DNA of 60,283 nucleotides from Candidatus Helicobacter avicola (GCA_019112865.1 DXIN01000022.1:1-60283), one strand, 5' to 3'; shown: positions 7,763 through 17,457, counted from the first letter of the stretch. The notes: generated by a model from the sequence alone, not told the origin. Made by a program: numbers and translations.

Positions 7763-8692
7763 ATGCAAGATATAGATACAAAGCAAAAAGATTCGCGTAG
7801 AATCTTTTTATAAAACACAAGCAAGGTTGTGCTAGGAGCAGCCGCATTAAGTGGCTTTGGTAGTAGCCTTTTTGCCCTAGATTCTAAAGAAGCTAAAGGC
7901 AAGAATTTTTCAGATTCTAAAAACAAAGGAGCAAATATGAACACTGTAACACCAAACGCAAAAGCAAATCTACAAAAGCTTTTTGGCAGCAATAATCTGC
8001 CTAAAGAGGATTTAGAGTTTTTCACAAACTACGCAAATTTCGCATTTGATGAGGTTTTTACGCACTCAAATTTAGATGAAAATGAGAGGCTTTTAATCAT
8101 CTTAGCCTCCCTTACAGCAGTCCCTGCAAAAGAGGAGTTTGAGACTATGCTAAAGGCAGCGTTAAATGCAAAAGTAAGTCCTATCGCCATAAAAGAGGTG
8201 ATTTATCAAGCTACGCCTTATGTGGGTATGGCAAAGGTTGCGGACATTTTAAGTATAACAAACAAGGTTTTTAAGCAAAGAGGCATAAAACTCCCTCTAG
8301 CAAAGCAAGGCACGACTACTAGGGAAAACAGGTATGAAAAGGGCTTACAAACACAGGTAGATATTTTTGGTGAGGGTATGAGAAGTGCGATAGATAAAGC
8401 CCCTAAGGGACAAAGGCACATAAGGGAGTTTTTAAGTAGCAATTGCTTTGGCGATTATTACACACGCAGGGGGCTTGATTTGCAATTTAGAGAATTACTA
8501 ACCTTTGTCTATCTTGTCTCTATGGGAGGGGCAGAGCCACAGGTAAAATCACATGTGCAAGGCAATCTTAACATGGGCAATGACAGAGCCAAACTCATAG
8601 CTGTTGTAACTGCGTTGATTCCATACATCGGCTATCCAAGAAGCCTAAATGCCTTAGGTGCGATAGATGAAGTAGCAGGCAATAGGAGTTAG
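7763..8692 (+). pseudogene. Carboxymuconolactone decarboxylase-family protein with a nonsense codon in its Tat leader
   Basis: From ATG 7763 (AAGGAG upstream) the frame encodes a twin-arginine leader: SRRIFL, then a TAA at 7811-7813, then NTSKVVLGAAALSGFG and an Ala-rich hydrophobic stretch. The same frame continues without breaks to 8692. The body has two alpha-helical CMD domains, roughly residues 85-180 and 215-305 of the full frame (DENERLLIILASLTAV; QFRELLTFVYLVSMGG). I see no CxxC of the AhpD type, so it is nearer the gamma-CMD branch. A second good start, ATG 7937 preceded by AAGGAG, would give a leaderless 251-residue cytoplasmic protein. The original was likely periplasmic. The substrate is unknown. 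Confidence 0.75.
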
Positions 8693-8695
8693 AAT

Positions 8696-9811
8696 CTAAA
8701 GCCATTTTGGATTGGCTGTGAAACTCACAGAAAGCCAGATTTTATAGCTTGGAATCTCTAGGGCTTTTTCTATGCGTTCGCGGATACTATCAAAATCTTG
8801 GATTGAAGTGAAGCTATAACTACAAGCATTCTCTTGCGCGCTTGTGTCTTTGTGTGCATTGAGCAAAATATTGACTTCTATCATATAAAACCGCCCCGAT
8901 TTTGCCGTATGCGTGTCATAATCCCTAAACCCATATTTCTTGCTTAAATCTTCCATAATTTGCGTAATTTTCTCATCGATTTCGCTCGGAGCCACCATAA
9001 TAAGATCTTTAAAGTTTGCGATACAGATACGCACGGGGCTTACGCACAACAATAGCGAGAGGATTGCCAATAACAGCGGATCGATATAATACGCAAGTGC
9101 TGGGAATATGCCTAGTATCTCACACTCGCTAGAATCTACACAGGCACCAGAACCTTGCATATAGCCTAGCAGCACATAGAGTATGCCAAAGGTCATAAGC
9201 GCGCCAAGATACAGCACGCAGTCGATTTTCCATTCCGTATTATCCACACGGATAAGGTCAGATTCTAATGTTTTGGCATAAATGCTTGTGTAAGCAAAAA
9301 GCGCGGCACAAAACACAAAGGCACAAACGCTGTATAGCACCGCACCATCGAGCTTAACTTCATAACCACCCGAAAACAAACTGCTCACTGCATTGATAAA
9401 CGCATAGACACACACAAAAACTAAAATAAGTGCTTTAAAGAGATTTACCATAGGCTCAAAGCGCACATAGCCATACTGAAACACATCATCATCTTCTTTG
9501 TAAATATAACGCGAGGTAATGACACTTAGTAGCCCAAGTCCCACGCTAACAAACGAGACAAAGCCATCAAACACCACCGCAGAGCTTTGTATCCACACAC
9601 CAAAGCCGACACCAAGCATAGCAAGGACAAAAGCACACATCATAGAGATTTTAAGCACTCTTTGCTCTTTTTGCGCAAGGATTTGCTGTGGCAGGTGCTT
9701 GCAGGATTGTATGTGCTGTTTTGGTTCTTGGGGTTTGTTATCTCGCACACTTTTGATGTAGTTGTGCTTTGGGTGAAACACTCGAAATGGCGTTGATGAT
9801 GGCGAGGACAT
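8696..9811 (-). CDS. Cation diffusion facilitator family transporter
   Basis: 371 residues: a charged N-terminal extension of about 45 residues, then six membrane helices, then a cytoplasmic C-terminal domain of about 90 residues that matches the CDF dimerisation domain (SEIDEKITQIMEDL, YDTHTAKSGRFYMIEVNILL). CDF proteins export Zn, Mn, Fe or similar ions using protons. Helix 2 shows FDGFVSF and helix 5 NTEWKID, so the classic four-residue metal site (Asp/His in both helices) is only partly visible; the metal is uncertain. It converges with the preceding gene, with 3 bp between the stops. Confidence 0.85.
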   Translation of the reverse strand: MSSPSSTPFRVFHPKHNYIKSVRDNKPQEPKQHIQSCKHLPQQILAQKEQRVLKISMMCAFVLAMLGVGFGVWIQSSAVVFDGFVSFVSVGLGLLSVITSRYIYKEDDDVFQYGYVRFEPMVNLFKALILVFVCVYAFINAVSSLFSGGYEVKLDGAVLYSVCAFVFCAALFAYTSIYAKTLESDLIRVDNTEWKIDCVLYLGALMTFGILYVLLGYMQGSGACVDSSECEILGIFPALAYYIDPLLLAILSLLLCVSPVRICIANFKDLIMVAPSEIDEKITQIMEDLSKKYGFRDYDTHTAKSGRFYMIEVNILLNAHKDTSAQENACSYSFTSIQDFDSIRERIEKALEIPSYKIWLSVSFTANPKWL

Positions 9812-9866
9812 AGCAGTTCTTATGTATTTAAGATGTCATAATATAGAGATTTTGCGCACAATCTCA

Positions 9867-10895
9867 TCACTTCTCACTTAAAATCTTCATCTTACCATCA
9901 CTTAGCCATACATAGAGATCCTTGCGATGGCTTGAGCTAAAGCTCACCTTGCCGTTAATCGAAGCTTTGTAGTCTTGTCTAAAATTCACACGATACATCT
10001 CTCTACCCTCCTCATTAGGAAATGGCATAATGTCTATGGCACTAATATCAATCTGCTTATCCTCATTTTTGGCAAACACGCGACTTTTATACTCGGCAAA
10101 AGCCTTGTAGCGCATACCATCTTGGCGGATAAAGTTCTCTTGATCATAAAACTTCAAATACCCCGCCAAATCGCCCTTTTTCCACATTTCTTTCCATGTA
10201 TAAAGCCCAGCGAGAATCTGTGCCGCCTGTGTCGCATTCATCGTGCGTAGCTCACCCTCGGAGATAATCACAACAGAATCCTTATAATCCACCAACCCAT
10301 CATATTTTTTCAAAATCTCATTATCAATAGCAATGCACCCTTTGGTGTTTAGCTCCTCGCGGTTGCCATCTAAGGGTAATCCATGTATCCAAATCCCACT
10401 ACCTGTGCGCCTAAGCGATCTGTCATAAGTGTTTGGATAATCCGTGGCAAATGCCAAAGGACCATAATAAGGCGGGAGATTACTAAGGCGCGCTGTGAGA
10501 TCATACACGCCAATGGGCGTGGTGAGATCACCCTCAATCTTTTTGTGTCCTTTGCCCTTAGCCACCAACGCACTTGAGCTGCCTAGTAGCTCAAAGCCCC
10601 GATTGGTTACCTTAAAAAGCTTAAGATCTGGTATTGATTTGTTTGACACAAAGACATAACGCGTGCTTTGAAAATACCCATAGCTCACATCTCTCTCTCC
10701 CACGACCCTAAGCCAATAAGGCACAGAGAGCAAGTAAGATTCTAGCTTTTCTTGCACACTTGCTATACCTTTTTGCTGATAGAGATTAACAAGCTCAAAA
10801 GTTGTTTCATCGAGGGATTCTTGAGAAGATTGTGCCCAAAGTATCCCCCACAATGTGCAGCAACACACACATATTCTTAGTATTTTTGGTATCAA
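9867..10895 (-). CDS. csd6: Cell-shape L,D-carboxypeptidase Csd6 (Pgp2-like)
   Basis: 342 residues with a signal peptide (to about 21) and a YkuD catalytic domain. His171 (IHGLPLDG) and Cys187 (TKGCIAI) form the expected HG...GC motif. A C-terminal NTF2-like segment follows (about 230-342). In H. pylori the orthologue trims tetrapeptide to tripeptide in peptidoglycan and is needed for helical shape. The start is TTG with a strong AGGAGG site in coding sense. It lies 17 bp after era in the same direction, the same order as in H. pylori (hslV-hslU-era-csd6), which supports the assignment. Confidence 0.9.
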   Translation of the reverse strand: MIPKILRICVCCCTLWGILWAQSSQESLDETTFELVNLYQQKGIASVQEKLESYLLSVPYWLRVVGERDVSYGYFQSTRYVFVSNKSIPDLKLFKVTNRGFELLGSSSALVAKGKGHKKIEGDLTTPIGVYDLTARLSNLPPYYGPLAFATDYPNTYDRSLRRTGSGIWIHGLPLDGNREELNTKGCIAIDNEILKKYDGLVDYKDSVVIISEGELRTMNATQAAQILAGLYTWKEMWKKGDLAGYLKFYDQENFIRQDGMRYKAFAEYKSRVFAKNEDKQIDISAIDIMPFPNEEGREMYRVNFRQDYKASINGKVSFSSSHRKDLYVWLSDGKMKILSEK

Positions 10896-10912
10896 ACCTT
10901 CCTCCTTTTGTC

Positions 10913-11851
10913 CTATGACATATCGGTGCAGTCATAGCCTACTTTTTTGAGTTTCTTTATCTCTTTGCTCCAGCCCTTTTGCACACTTACTTGAAGTTTT
11001 AAAAACACCTTTTTACCCACAAGAGATTCTATATTTTTGCGTGCAAATATACCAATACGTTTGATAGTCTGCGCGTCTGCGCCTATGACTACGCCTTTTT
11101 GGCTTTGTTTTTCGACGATTATTGTAGCATAGATTCGCTCAATTTTGCCTTCCTCATAGCTCTGGATTATCACATCACTCTCATAGGGAATCTCATCGCT
11201 TAGATTCTCAAACAAACTCTCGCGTATGAACTCTTTGGCAATCTCTTTAGTCTGTGCGGTAGTTACACATTCCTCATCAAACAAAAATGCAGAATCTGGC
11301 AAAAACCTCGCCACCACATCTAAAAGTTCGTTTGGAGCAAATCCACGCTTGACACTCACAGGTATGAGAGCGAGATAGTGAGATTGGTAGGGTTGGTACT
11401 GGGCGAGCTTACGCATAAGCGTAGCGTTATCAAGCATATCGGTTTTGCTAAGAAGTAAGATATGTCTCCTATGCACCGCCTTATCACGCGAGAGATTCAA
11501 AAACTCCTCATAATGCCTCACCTCATCACTTGCAGGTGCTAGATAAATCCCCATATCACAATCACTCATTGCGCGAAGAGATTGGGCGAGCATATATTGG
11601 TTTAAAAGCTTTTCTTGATGATGTATGCCGGGCGTATCCACAAAGACAATCTGCGCATCGTATGCCCCACGTTCATCTATCCCGCTATGTGGCACGATGA
11701 CTTGGAGCTGTTTGCGCGTGGCGTTTGCTTTGTGTGATGTGAGAGAGATCTTTTGCCCAAGTAAAGCATTTAGCAATGTGCTTTTGCCCGCATTTGGTCT
11801 GCCCAAAGTCGCCACAAACCCACAACGTGTCTGTCTATCTTGCATACACAT
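10913..11851 (-). CDS. era: GTPase Era
   Basis: 312 residues. G1 is GRPNAGKST (17-25), the switch II motif is DTPGI and G4 reads SKTD rather than NKxD. The C-terminal KH domain ends with GVVIGADAQTIKRIGIFARK and a Lys-rich tail. Era binds 16S rRNA 3' end and helps 30S assembly. The ATG abuts the hslU stop (TAGATG), so translation is probably coupled; a second ATG two codons later is an alternative start. It is third in the hslV-hslU-era-csd6 run. Confidence 0.95.
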   Translation of the reverse strand: MCMQDRQTRCGFVATLGRPNAGKSTLLNALLGQKISLTSHKANATRKQLQVIVPHSGIDERGAYDAQIVFVDTPGIHHQEKLLNQYMLAQSLRAMSDCDMGIYLAPASDEVRHYEEFLNLSRDKAVHRRHILLLSKTDMLDNATLMRKLAQYQPYQSHYLALIPVSVKRGFAPNELLDVVARFLPDSAFLFDEECVTTAQTKEIAKEFIRESLFENLSDEIPYESDVIIQSYEEGKIERIYATIIVEKQSQKGVVIGADAQTIKRIGIFARKNIESLVGKKVFLKLQVSVQKGWSKEIKKLKKVGYDCTDMS

Positions 11852-13192
11852 CTACAAAATATAGCGCGCTAAATCCACATTTTCCACAAGCTCGCCGAGC
11901 TTTTGACGCACCATATCAGCGGTGATGATCACCTCTTTGCCGATGTATTCCTCACACTCAAAACTGATGTCTTCCAACACGCGCTCAATCGTCGTGTGCA
12001 GTCGTCGCGCTCCGATATCCTCGGTTTTTTCATTAGCATTAAACGAAAGGCGCGCTAGCTCCCTGATCGCCTCATCTTCAAATTCTAGTGTGATGTCTTC
12101 AGTCTGGAGCAAAAGCTGGTATTGGCGGATAATAGAGCTTTTGACTTGAGTGAGAATCTTATACAGACTCTCTTGAGTAAGATTCTCTAGCTCCACGCGC
12201 AGTGGAAACCGCCCCTGCAACTCTGGGATTAGATCACTAGGTTTGCTGAAGTGGAACGCCCCCGCTGCGATAAAGAGGATATAATCTGTGCGAATCTGCC
12301 CGTATTTGGTATTTACCACGCTGCCTTCCACGATAGGGAGCAGATCCCTCTGCACACCTTCTTTGCTCGGATCTTGTCGTGAGCCATCTTTGCTGCTTAC
12401 TGCGATTTTATCAATCTCATCGATAAAAATCACACCCTTTTGCTCGGCGCGCCTTAAGCCCTCTTGTTTAATCGCTTCATAATCCAAGCATTCCTTCGTC
12501 GCCTCGTATAAAAGCGCGTCTTTGGCTTCTTTCACGCTCATTTCACGCTTTTGGCTTTGCTCTTGTGAGCTTAAGACTTTGATGATGGACTCTTGGACTT
12601 TAAGCACTTCTGGGGGGAGAGTTTCGTCATTGAGTGCAGTGTTTTTGCTCACTTCTATTTCGATGAGGAGTGAATCCACCTCGCCATCACGCACCTTTTG
12701 TTTCATCTTGGCGAAACTCTGCTCATACTCCATCTTTTTTTGCTCGCTCACGCTATGGGGTAGTGGCGGGAGGATCTTGCGCGTGATTTTATTGAGGATA
12801 TACTCTTGTATGGCTTCTTGTTGCTCTTGCTTATATTCTTTCTCGACGAGATTCACACTTGCTAGGACCAAATCCCGCACCATAGATTCTACATCGCGCC
12901 CTACAAAGCCTACCTCTGTGTATTTGCTCGCTTCGACCTTGATAAATGGCAAACCCATAATCTTTGCCATGCGGCGCGCGATTTCGGTCTTGCCCACGCC
13001 TGTAGAGCCTATCATCAAAATATTTTTTGGCGTGATTTCTTCTTGCACTTCTTTTTCTAGTTTCATTCTGCGGTAGCGGTTGCGCAAGGCGATGGCTACG
13101 CATTTTTTGGCTTCTTGTTGCCCGATGATATAGTCGTCTAGGTATGCGACAATCTGCCGTGGGGTCATATTTTCTTTGTCTAGATTTTGCAT
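11852..13192 (-). CDS. hslU: HslU, ATPase subunit of the HslVU protease
   Basis: 446 residues from the ATG at 13192 ([15 protein letters not shown]), chosen because it overlaps the hslV stop by one base (TAATG); a longer frame upstream encodes hslV antisense to its frame and is not needed. AAA+ motifs are visible: Walker A GSTGVGKTE, Walker B GVIFIDEIDKIA, and the pore motif region GYVG-like segment TEVGFVGRDVE. The I domain spans the middle third (many charged helices) and the C-terminal sensor-2 region reads EDIGARRLHT. It unfolds substrates for HslV. Confidence 0.95.
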   Translation of the reverse strand: MQNLDKENMTPRQIVAYLDDYIIGQQEAKKCVAIALRNRYRRMKLEKEVQEEITPKNILMIGSTGVGKTEIARRMAKIMGLPFIKVEASKYTEVGFVGRDVESMVRDLVLASVNLVEKEYKQEQQEAIQEYILNKITRKILPPLPHSVSEQKKMEYEQSFAKMKQKVRDGEVDSLLIEIEVSKNTALNDETLPPEVLKVQESIIKVLSSQEQSQKREMSVKEAKDALLYEATKECLDYEAIKQEGLRRAEQKGVIFIDEIDKIAVSSKDGSRQDPSKEGVQRDLLPIVEGSVVNTKYGQIRTDYILFIAAGAFHFSKPSDLIPELQGRFPLRVELENLTQESLYKILTQVKSSIIRQYQLLLQTEDITLEFEDEAIRELARLSFNANEKTEDIGARRLHTTIERVLEDISFECEEYIGKEVIITADMVRQKLGELVENVDLARYIL

Positions 13193-13737
13193 TATGCTAA
13201 CTCCAAGATTTTGATATTTGTGTTGGTGTAGATACATAGCTCGCCTGCGATTTTTAGTGATTGCTCCACAAGTGTTTTAGGCTCAATCTCTGCAAGTCTA
13301 TCCAGTGCTCTAGCTGCGCTAAGTGCGTAGTTCCCACCGCTGCCAATCGCTGCGATTTTGCCATCTTCTGGCTCCACCACATCGCCTGTGCCACTAAGAA
13401 TAAAAATATGCTCTTTATTAAGCACAATCATCATTGCTTCAAGCTTGCGCAAGTATTTATCACTCCGCCACTGCTTGCTAAACTCCAGCACTGATCGCAC
13501 CAACTCGCCTTTTTTGCCCTCCAAAATCCGCTCAAACATATCAAAGAGACTAAACGCATCAGCCGTGCTACCCGCAAAACCGCTTAGAATCTTGTCGTTA
13601 TAAAGCGTGCGTATCTTTGTCGCATTGCCTTTTAGCACGCAATTCCCAAAGGTTACTTGCCCATCGCCACCAATGATGGCGTATTGCTTGCCTTTGTATT
13701 CGCCTTTATAGCCTAGGATCGTTGTTGCTTCAAACAT
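13192..13737 (-). CDS. hslV: HslV, proteolytic subunit of HslVU
   Basis: 181 residues with the short N-terminal propeptide MFEA before the catalytic Thr5 ([10 protein letters not shown]), as in H. pylori. Conserved blocks are [48 protein letters not shown] and the end [14 protein letters not shown]. It forms the double-ring threonine protease with HslU, encoded immediately after with a one-base stop/start overlap. First gene of the four-gene run. Confidence 0.95.
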   Translation of the reverse strand: MFEATTILGYKGEYKGKQYAIIGGDGQVTFGNCVLKGNATKIRTLYNDKILSGFAGSTADAFSLFDMFERILEGKKGELVRSVLEFSKQWRSDKYLRKLEAMMIVLNKEHIFILSGTGDVVEPEDGKIAAIGSGGNYALSAARALDRLAEIEPKTLVEQSLKIAGELCIYTNTNIKILELA

Positions 13738-13884
13738 AAGTTTTCCTTAAATTTAATGAGATTCTAAAAAAGCAAAATTATAGAATCTCTTTTGTTAATC
13801 TCTCGTTAGATTCAAGACTTTTATACCAAAGCTAGAGCTAATGTGTGGTTTTGATATTTTTAAAGAAGGGTTGGTTTAAGTCTA

Positions 13885-13960
13885 TGGTGGCTTGAGGCGG
13901 AATCGAACCACCGACACGAAGATTTTCAGTCTTCTGCTCTACCGACTGAGCTATCAAGCC
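13885..13960 (-). tRNA. tRNA-Phe (GAA)
   Basis: 76 nt on the minus strand including an encoded CCA (13885-13887). Acceptor stem GGCTTGA pairs with TCAAGCC. The anticodon loop CTGAAAA gives GAA. D arm AGCTCAGTCGGTAGAGC and T loop GGTTCGATTCC are standard. Confidence 0.95.
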
Positions 13961-14142
13961 ACAATACGCAAATGCGATATTCTCCTAAGAAGCAAAACTG
14001 CAATTATACAGCATAGAGCTTGAAAAAATACTTAAAAGATTCACAAATTCTTAGTTTAATCTCATCAACACAGACCAAAATCACGCATACACACCACCAA
14101 ACTTAGGGAATCTTGTTATTGAAACATTAGAAAATCTTTGTG

Positions 14143-14148
14143 TATAAT
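14143..14148 (+). promoter_or_regulatory. -10 box for the DUF945-like gene
   Basis: GTGTATAATCC places an extended TATAAT 39 bp before the ATG at 14188. No clear -35 box, normal for this genus. Confidence 0.5.
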
Positions 14149-14187
14149 CCCAAACGCTAACACCAAATCTCCCTCAAAGGATTATAA

Positions 14188-15690
14188 ATGAAAATGACAA
14201 AAAAACTCATCGGTGGCATTGTCGTAGCAGTGCTTATCATAGGAGCATTTGTAGGCTCGACATTGTATATCAATGGCATCAACAAAGCACATTATGAGAT
14301 GATTGCCCAAAAAGACATCAGCGAGATAAAAGCGAGTATCGCCTCGGCACTTAAGCCTATTGTAGAATCACAGGGGCTTGAAGCCGCAATGCTCCTAAAG
14401 AGTATTGCAGACCTTGACATCAGTATGGAAGCCTCACCATACAATAGTGGCTTTTTGCACTCAAAGGGTGTATTGACTATCAAGTTTGACACATCAAGCA
14501 AAAATCCTAGCACTCTCTACATTGATGCAAATTTTTCTAATATCCCCTTTGGCACTTCCGTATTTTCCCTCTCTTCGCCAGATTTGCTCGTTAAAGAAAT
14601 CTTTGCAGATGGTAAAATCGGCGTGATAGAGCTAGAAGGCACGACTTTGGCATTGCGCCTTAGTGATGTGTTTATCCAAAAAGACACTTGGCGTGATGAA
14701 AAAGACACATTTTCACTCAAAGGCTCTTCACTCGTGCTACGCGCCACCAAAGATCTTGCTATCAAAGACATAAAGCTGACAATCCCCGAATTTGTATTTG
14801 TCGAGTTTGGCAAACGTTCTGCGTTCAAAAATCTGACCATAGAAAGCACTTATGACACACCAATTACCTATCAGGATCTCATCAAATATGTGAGTGAGGG
14901 TGCTATCTTTGCAGGCAAGAGTGCCATAGATATAGAATCCCTAGAGTTTGCAAAACATCGTGTCGGCATCAATTTCGAGCGATTGAGCCTCAAAGGCAAA
15001 GAAAAACTCGGTGCTTCTGCAAACCTTAGTAACACGATAATGGATTTTGCACTCAAAAGCCTTGTGATAGCGCAAAAACACCCCTCCTATGCAGAGGAGG
15101 ATACCAAAGCTCTCAAGCTAGAAATCACAGACTTCCATAGCACCCTAGAGCTCCAAAACCTCCACAAAGCCATAACCGAGTATCTTGGCTCTCTCAACAA
15201 TCCCCTTATGTATTTGGACGCACAAGCCCAGCAAAAATTCCAAGAAATCCTTGATAGCAACCCAAAACTTCTCATCAAAGATTCTTCATTCTCACTCAAT
15301 GGCAAAAAGCTAACCTACTCTGGCGATGGACAAATCCTTGGTGGAGGACAACTGCCTCCTGCACTTATGGAATTTAACTTCACAATCTCTAGCAAATTCT
15401 CTATCCAAGAGCTCTTGGAGCGATACAAAGACACAGAGGATTTTGACTTTCTCACACAAGACCTAGGGCAGTATTTTGTCAAAAAAGGAGATTCTAAGCA
15501 CTATAGCACAACTCTCCAATACCACATCACACCAGAGCGAGAGACATTTAAAGTCAATGATGAAATAATCTATGAAGAGGATTTCTCGCAATACAATTTC
15601 GATGAGCAAATGCTAGATGAGAGCATTCTCGATGAGCTAGATTCTGCCCAAGCCACCGATACACTAGAATCTACAGAATCTAGCAAATAG
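14188..15690 (+). CDS. DUF945-like membrane-anchored periplasmic protein
   Basis: 500 residues with a single N-terminal membrane helix (KKLIGGIVVAVLIIGAFVGSTLY) and a long beta-rich periplasmic part. The layout, with an N-terminal anchor and repeated amphipathic strands followed by helical pairs, resembles the YdgA/DUF945 family, whose role is poorly known. The last 40 residues are very acidic (EEDFSQYNFDEQMLDESILDEL). The start is ATG at 14188 with AAAGGA upstream; a second ATG two codons on is possible. It stands alone between tRNA-Phe and the porin. I infer an envelope role only from topology. Confidence 0.6.
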   Translation: MKMTKKLIGGIVVAVLIIGAFVGSTLYINGINKAHYEMIAQKDISEIKASIASALKPIVESQGLEAAMLLKSIADLDISMEASPYNSGFLHSKGVLTIKFDTSSKNPSTLYIDANFSNIPFGTSVFSLSSPDLLVKEIFADGKIGVIELEGTTLALRLSDVFIQKDTWRDEKDTFSLKGSSLVLRATKDLAIKDIKLTIPEFVFVEFGKRSAFKNLTIESTYDTPITYQDLIKYVSEGAIFAGKSAIDIESLEFAKHRVGINFERLSLKGKEKLGASANLSNTIMDFALKSLVIAQKHPSYAEEDTKALKLEITDFHSTLELQNLHKAITEYLGSLNNPLMYLDAQAQQKFQEILDSNPKLLIKDSSFSLNGKKLTYSGDGQILGGGQLPPALMEFNFTISSKFSIQELLERYKDTEDFDFLTQDLGQYFVKKGDSKHYSTTLQYHITPERETFKVNDEIIYEEDFSQYNFDEQMLDESILDELDSAQATDTLESTESSK

Positions 15691-15766
15691 CGCACTTGAG
15701 AATGCGTAGGGTCGTGGGGCTTTGCTAGGCAATGTGCTAACTTCCTGCCCAAGCCACCCCTCCAAA

Positions 15767-15798
15767 TCCCCAAAGTAACATAAAGTAACTTTTGGGGA
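15767..15798. terminator. Inverted repeat, likely terminator
   Basis: Stem TCCCCAAA / TTTTGGGGA about 80 bp after the DUF945-like gene stop. No long T run follows, so intrinsic termination is only probable. Confidence 0.4.
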
Positions 15799-15958
15799 TA
15801 TACAAACAAATTTCATCTTTTGTATTTACCATATATACGAGTTTTTGCACTTTTTGTAGCACGAAGTCTTTTCTCTCTTTATTTTAAAAAATCCAAAGAA
15901 TCCCAAAAATTTACCAATTATTTACAATGTCTTAAGATTGTTTTTACAAAATCATCTT

Positions 15959-15964
15959 TATACT
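15959..15964 (+). promoter_or_regulatory. -10 box of the porin gene
   Basis: TATACT 35 bp before the ATG at 16000, followed by a strong GGGAGGA ribosome site. Confidence 0.5.
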
Positions 15965-15999
15965 TTTTGTGTTTAAAAAAACATAATGGGAGGACAACT

Positions 16000-17457
16000 A
16001 TGAGAAACAAAATTTCTTTAGTTTTGGCAGGCTTGCTCGGATCCGGGCTACTCGTGGCAGATGAGGTAAATACACAGGCTCCAAGTGAAGCCAAAAAGAC
16101 TCTTAGCGGGTTTTTTGATGGTATGGAGGCTAAGGGCTTTGCATTTGCGCGCTACACCACTATTGATGGACGCGCAGGCACAGGAGCTGATCAGCAATAC
16201 AGAATGAAACTCGACCTCACTTCTGGTAAGGTAGAGGGCTGGAGCTTCACTGGTGGGATTATGTTTAACTATGGTGGAAGCAACCCAACTGCAACATCTA
16301 ATACAGACTATGGTGCGCAAGGCTCTATGGCAGTAATCACGGGCAAGAATTATAACGATAGATTTGGTGTCGCGACTTTCTCGGTTAATAAAGAAATCGT
16401 TACCCAAAACACCACGACAACCTTCAACTTCGGTCGTCTCAATATCGACAATGTCTTTGCCGACAAGACTACAGACCTAGGGACTGGGGGCAAGGCTAGA
16501 TTTAAGACAAGTAGTGGCATTACCTACGGAGCAGACTATTTCGATAGCTGGATCACAAGCCATGCCATCTATAATATGAGAAGCTTTGGATTAAACGCAA
16601 GCAGTAACTACAATGGGAGCTTGGGTAATGATTTGATTATGCTCTCTATCAAAGGTGATAAAGTCGGAGGTAGTGGCTTTAGCTTCAATGTCGCTGCAGG
16701 ACATGCTAACCGGCTCCTTGACTATCTCGCGTTTGTCGATGCCAAATACGACTTTGGCGGATTCTATGTCCTCGGACAAGTCTCTGCTGCTGGTATGACA
16801 AGCAATCCTGCATTCTACACAGATGCTGGCACTCTATATAGTGGCTATGTAACAGGCAACGGGCAACCTTGGGGTGGTGCTATCAATGGTGGTATTAATG
16901 GTGGTAGCAGGACTGACTATACAGGGTTTAACAACAATATGGATTGGGCAAGTAGTAGAGGTATCTATAATATCCAAATCGGTTATAAGAGCAAAGAAGC
17001 TCCCATCTCTGGTAAGCTTGGCTATATCGGAAGCTTTGGCGATGGCTATGGCACACTGCTAGATGTCAAAGGTGGGCTAGATATGGCAGGTAAATTCTGG
17101 AACAACAACTACGATGCCACCAATGAGGGCTTTGGCTTTATGGGTGCTGGTGGTAGAAAAGGCACAAATATCCAAGTGGTCTATCTCGCGCTAAATCTAG
17201 CACTTGGCAAATCTTGGAATCTAGGGCTAGACTACTCTCGCATCAGTGGCGATAACAACTATCCATTTGTGGCAAATGTGATTTCAACAGCTGCAAGTGA
17301 AGCAGCACTTGCTGGCAAAGGTATCACATTCCACGAGGTTGCCCCATCACTTACCTACAAGCCTATCAAAAATGTAACGGCTGTGGCGATGTATGGACGC
17401 AATTTCGGCGATGTGAATTATGGCAAAGCTCGCTTTGAAATCCGCTATGATTTCTAA
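16000..17457 (+). CDS. Major outer-membrane porin
   Basis: 485 residues from ATG 16000, chosen because GGGAGG precedes it and it opens a clear signal peptide (MRNKISLVLAGLLGSGLLVADE). The mature protein is rich in Gly, Asn and aromatic residues with alternating strand pattern, and ends in RFEIRYDF, the terminal-Phe signature of beta-barrels. The segment GMEAKGFAFARYTTIDGRAG is like the first strands of Helicobacter/Campylobacter major outer-membrane proteins (OprD/MOMP type). It should form a general diffusion channel. A single-gene unit with its own promoter; a weak hairpin (about 17473-17500) follows. Confidence 0.8.
   Translation: MRNKISLVLAGLLGSGLLVADEVNTQAPSEAKKTLSGFFDGMEAKGFAFARYTTIDGRAGTGADQQYRMKLDLTSGKVEGWSFTGGIMFNYGGSNPTATSNTDYGAQGSMAVITGKNYNDRFGVATFSVNKEIVTQNTTTTFNFGRLNIDNVFADKTTDLGTGGKARFKTSSGITYGADYFDSWITSHAIYNMRSFGLNASSNYNGSLGNDLIMLSIKGDKVGGSGFSFNVAAGHANRLLDYLAFVDAKYDFGGFYVLGQVSAAGMTSNPAFYTDAGTLYSGYVTGNGQPWGGAINGGINGGSRTDYTGFNNNMDWASSRGIYNIQIGYKSKEAPISGKLGYIGSFGDGYGTLLDVKGGLDMAGKFWNNNYDATNEGFGFMGAGGRKGTNIQVVYLALNLALGKSWNLGLDYSRISGDNNYPFVANVISTAASEAALAGKGITFHEVAPSLTYKPIKNVTAVAMYGRNFGDVNYGKARFEIRYDF

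Larger units (their letters stand above)
15691..15999. other. Intergenic region before the porin
   Basis: About 310 bp. It contains an inverted repeat at 15767-15798 (TCCCCAAA with TTTGGGGA), a probable transcription end for the upstream gene. The right part is AT-rich porin leader. An open frame from 15820 runs into the porin but has no signal for translation. Confidence 0.5.

Noticed and set aside
7811-7813. Stop codons at 615, 4624 and 7811 as readthrough or recoding sites
   Set aside because: The three stops differ (TAG, TAA, TAA), share no context and all lie in decaying accessory genes; core genes use the same stops normally.
12600-12620. G6 and similar short homopolymers inside core genes
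   Set aside because: Runs of six or fewer in intact frames are too short to suggest slippage switching.
15820-15999. Upstream extension of the porin frame
   Set aside because: The strong GGGAGG site and signal peptide begin at 16000; the extension is AT-rich leader with no signals.
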